This document shows positions 6,821-7,076 of a stretch of 7,076 nt of DNA, one piece after another. Origin of the DNA: Syntrophobacterales bacterium (GTDB taxonomy: Bacteria > Desulfobacterota > Desulfobaccia > Desulfobaccales > 0-14-0-80-60-11); assembly GCA_023229795.1 (NCBI GenBank), contig JALNYP010000121.1:1-7076 (forward strand). Direction: 5' to 3'. The translations under genes were made by a program, and so were the position numbers. The first letter of the stretch is position 1, and every line of letters starts with the position of its first letter. The notes beneath the pieces were generated by a model that saw only the letters and a program-made list of their open reading frames with translations, ran no database searches and had not been told where the DNA came from.

Positions 6821-7076
6821 TAGCGTTTGCCGAAAATTCTTTCCTCAACGAGGAGTGAGTGGGTATCACGTGAAACGTTCCAGGGAGCAAGTCCTTTGGT
6901 TGTCCTTTGGTCGAGCCATGACCCATAAGAGGGCCTGGTCGATGCGCTCCAGCAATTGTTGCCGAGTTTTGGCGAAGAAATCGGCGAACCATTCAGCTTT
7001 GATCAGCAGCCATAAGCGTTCAATGGGGTTCAAGTCCGGCGAATAAGGCGGCAAAAACACCGGTTCGAAAGCGCCC
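6821..7076 (-). mobile_element. IS630-family insertion sequence, 3' end (partial)
   Basis: The transposase end at 6866-7076 plus about 45 nt of sequence after its stop make up the 3' end of an IS630-family element, whose body continues beyond the right edge. IS630 elements insert at TA; the stretch TTATAG at 6819-6824, next to the last residues attributable to the maturase, is the best candidate for the terminus. I could not match a convincing terminal inverted repeat with the left copy near 60-100, so this boundary is tentative. Confidence 0.45.
6866..7076 (-). CDS. IS630-family transposase, C-terminal end (partial)
   Basis: The gene enters from the right edge and ends at TGA (6868-6866). 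The visible 69 residues read GAFEPVFLPPYSPDLNPIER and then a Trp- and Phe-rich helix (LWLLIKAEWFADFFAK), ending CSLERFT. PPYSPDLNPIE is the hallmark of the DDE domain of IS630/Tc1-mariner transposases; the Glu after NPI is the third catalytic acidic residue. The first two catalytic Asp residues and the N-terminal DNA-binding part are outside the window. It could belong to the same IS type as the N-terminal piece at the left edge, since both point left, but the two pieces share no overlapping sequence to test this. It directly follows the truncated intron. Confidence 0.85.
   Translation of the reverse strand, partial: GAFEPVFLPPYSPDLNPIERLWLLIKAEWFADFFAKTRQQLLERIDQALLWVMARPKDNQRTCSLERFT

Noticed and set aside
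6217..6858. A 213-codon plus-strand open frame across the maturase
   Set aside because: It is antisense to the reverse transcriptase palm domain; the minus-strand frame has diagnostic motifs and this one has none.
1..7076. The window as a closed circle with one transposase gene across the ends
   Set aside because: Joining base 7076 to base 1 puts the N-terminal and C-terminal transposase pieces out of frame and lacks the whole central part of the protein.

Overview
The window reads as chromosomal or plasmid DNA of a Gram-negative bacterium. The reasons are a lipoprotein signal peptide with a lipobox, a class III cyclase/ATPase/TPR protein of a kind common in Pseudomonadota and related phyla, and a proteobacterial-style group II intron and IS630 elements. 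I cannot place it to genus. Genes in the central block use GC-rich codons.

Layout, left to right. (1) 1-51, minus: the first 17 codons of an IS630-family transposase leaving the window at the left edge, with its own promoter at 83-110. (2) About 111-395: no convincing gene. (3) 396-612: a plus-strand promoter and a leader of roughly 180 nt with two hairpins. (4) 613-1758, plus: an SGNH/GDSL-hydrolase lipoprotein. (5) 1806-5222, plus: a 1138-residue soluble protein with a class III adenylate cyclase domain, a STAND-like ATPase domain and a long TPR region, starting at TTG 47 nt after the hydrolase. The two genes probably form one transcription unit. (6) 5223-5480: an intergenic stretch with a possible promoter, a ribosome binding site and the first codons of a gene cut off by the next element. 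(7) About 5470-6820, minus: a damaged group II intron. Its 3' RNA domains V and VI and its reverse transcriptase/maturase gene are present, but the gene carries a one-base frameshift and the 5' RNA domains are absent. (8) 6866-7076, minus: the C-terminal end of an IS630-family transposase entering from the right edge, abutting the broken 5' side of the intron.

How it fits together: a two-gene operon pairs an envelope hydrolase with a cytoplasmic cAMP-type signalling protein. Downstream of it, a group II intron has landed at the start of an unknown gene and was then itself cut by an IS630 element. IS630 pieces in the same orientation close both window edges, which suggests either assembly breaks at a repeated element or a composite arrangement. 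The most biologically interesting gene is the cyclase-ATPase-TPR protein. Its N-terminal effector, central NTPase and C-terminal repeat layout resembles STAND signal sensors, though nothing else in the window proves a defence or other new role.
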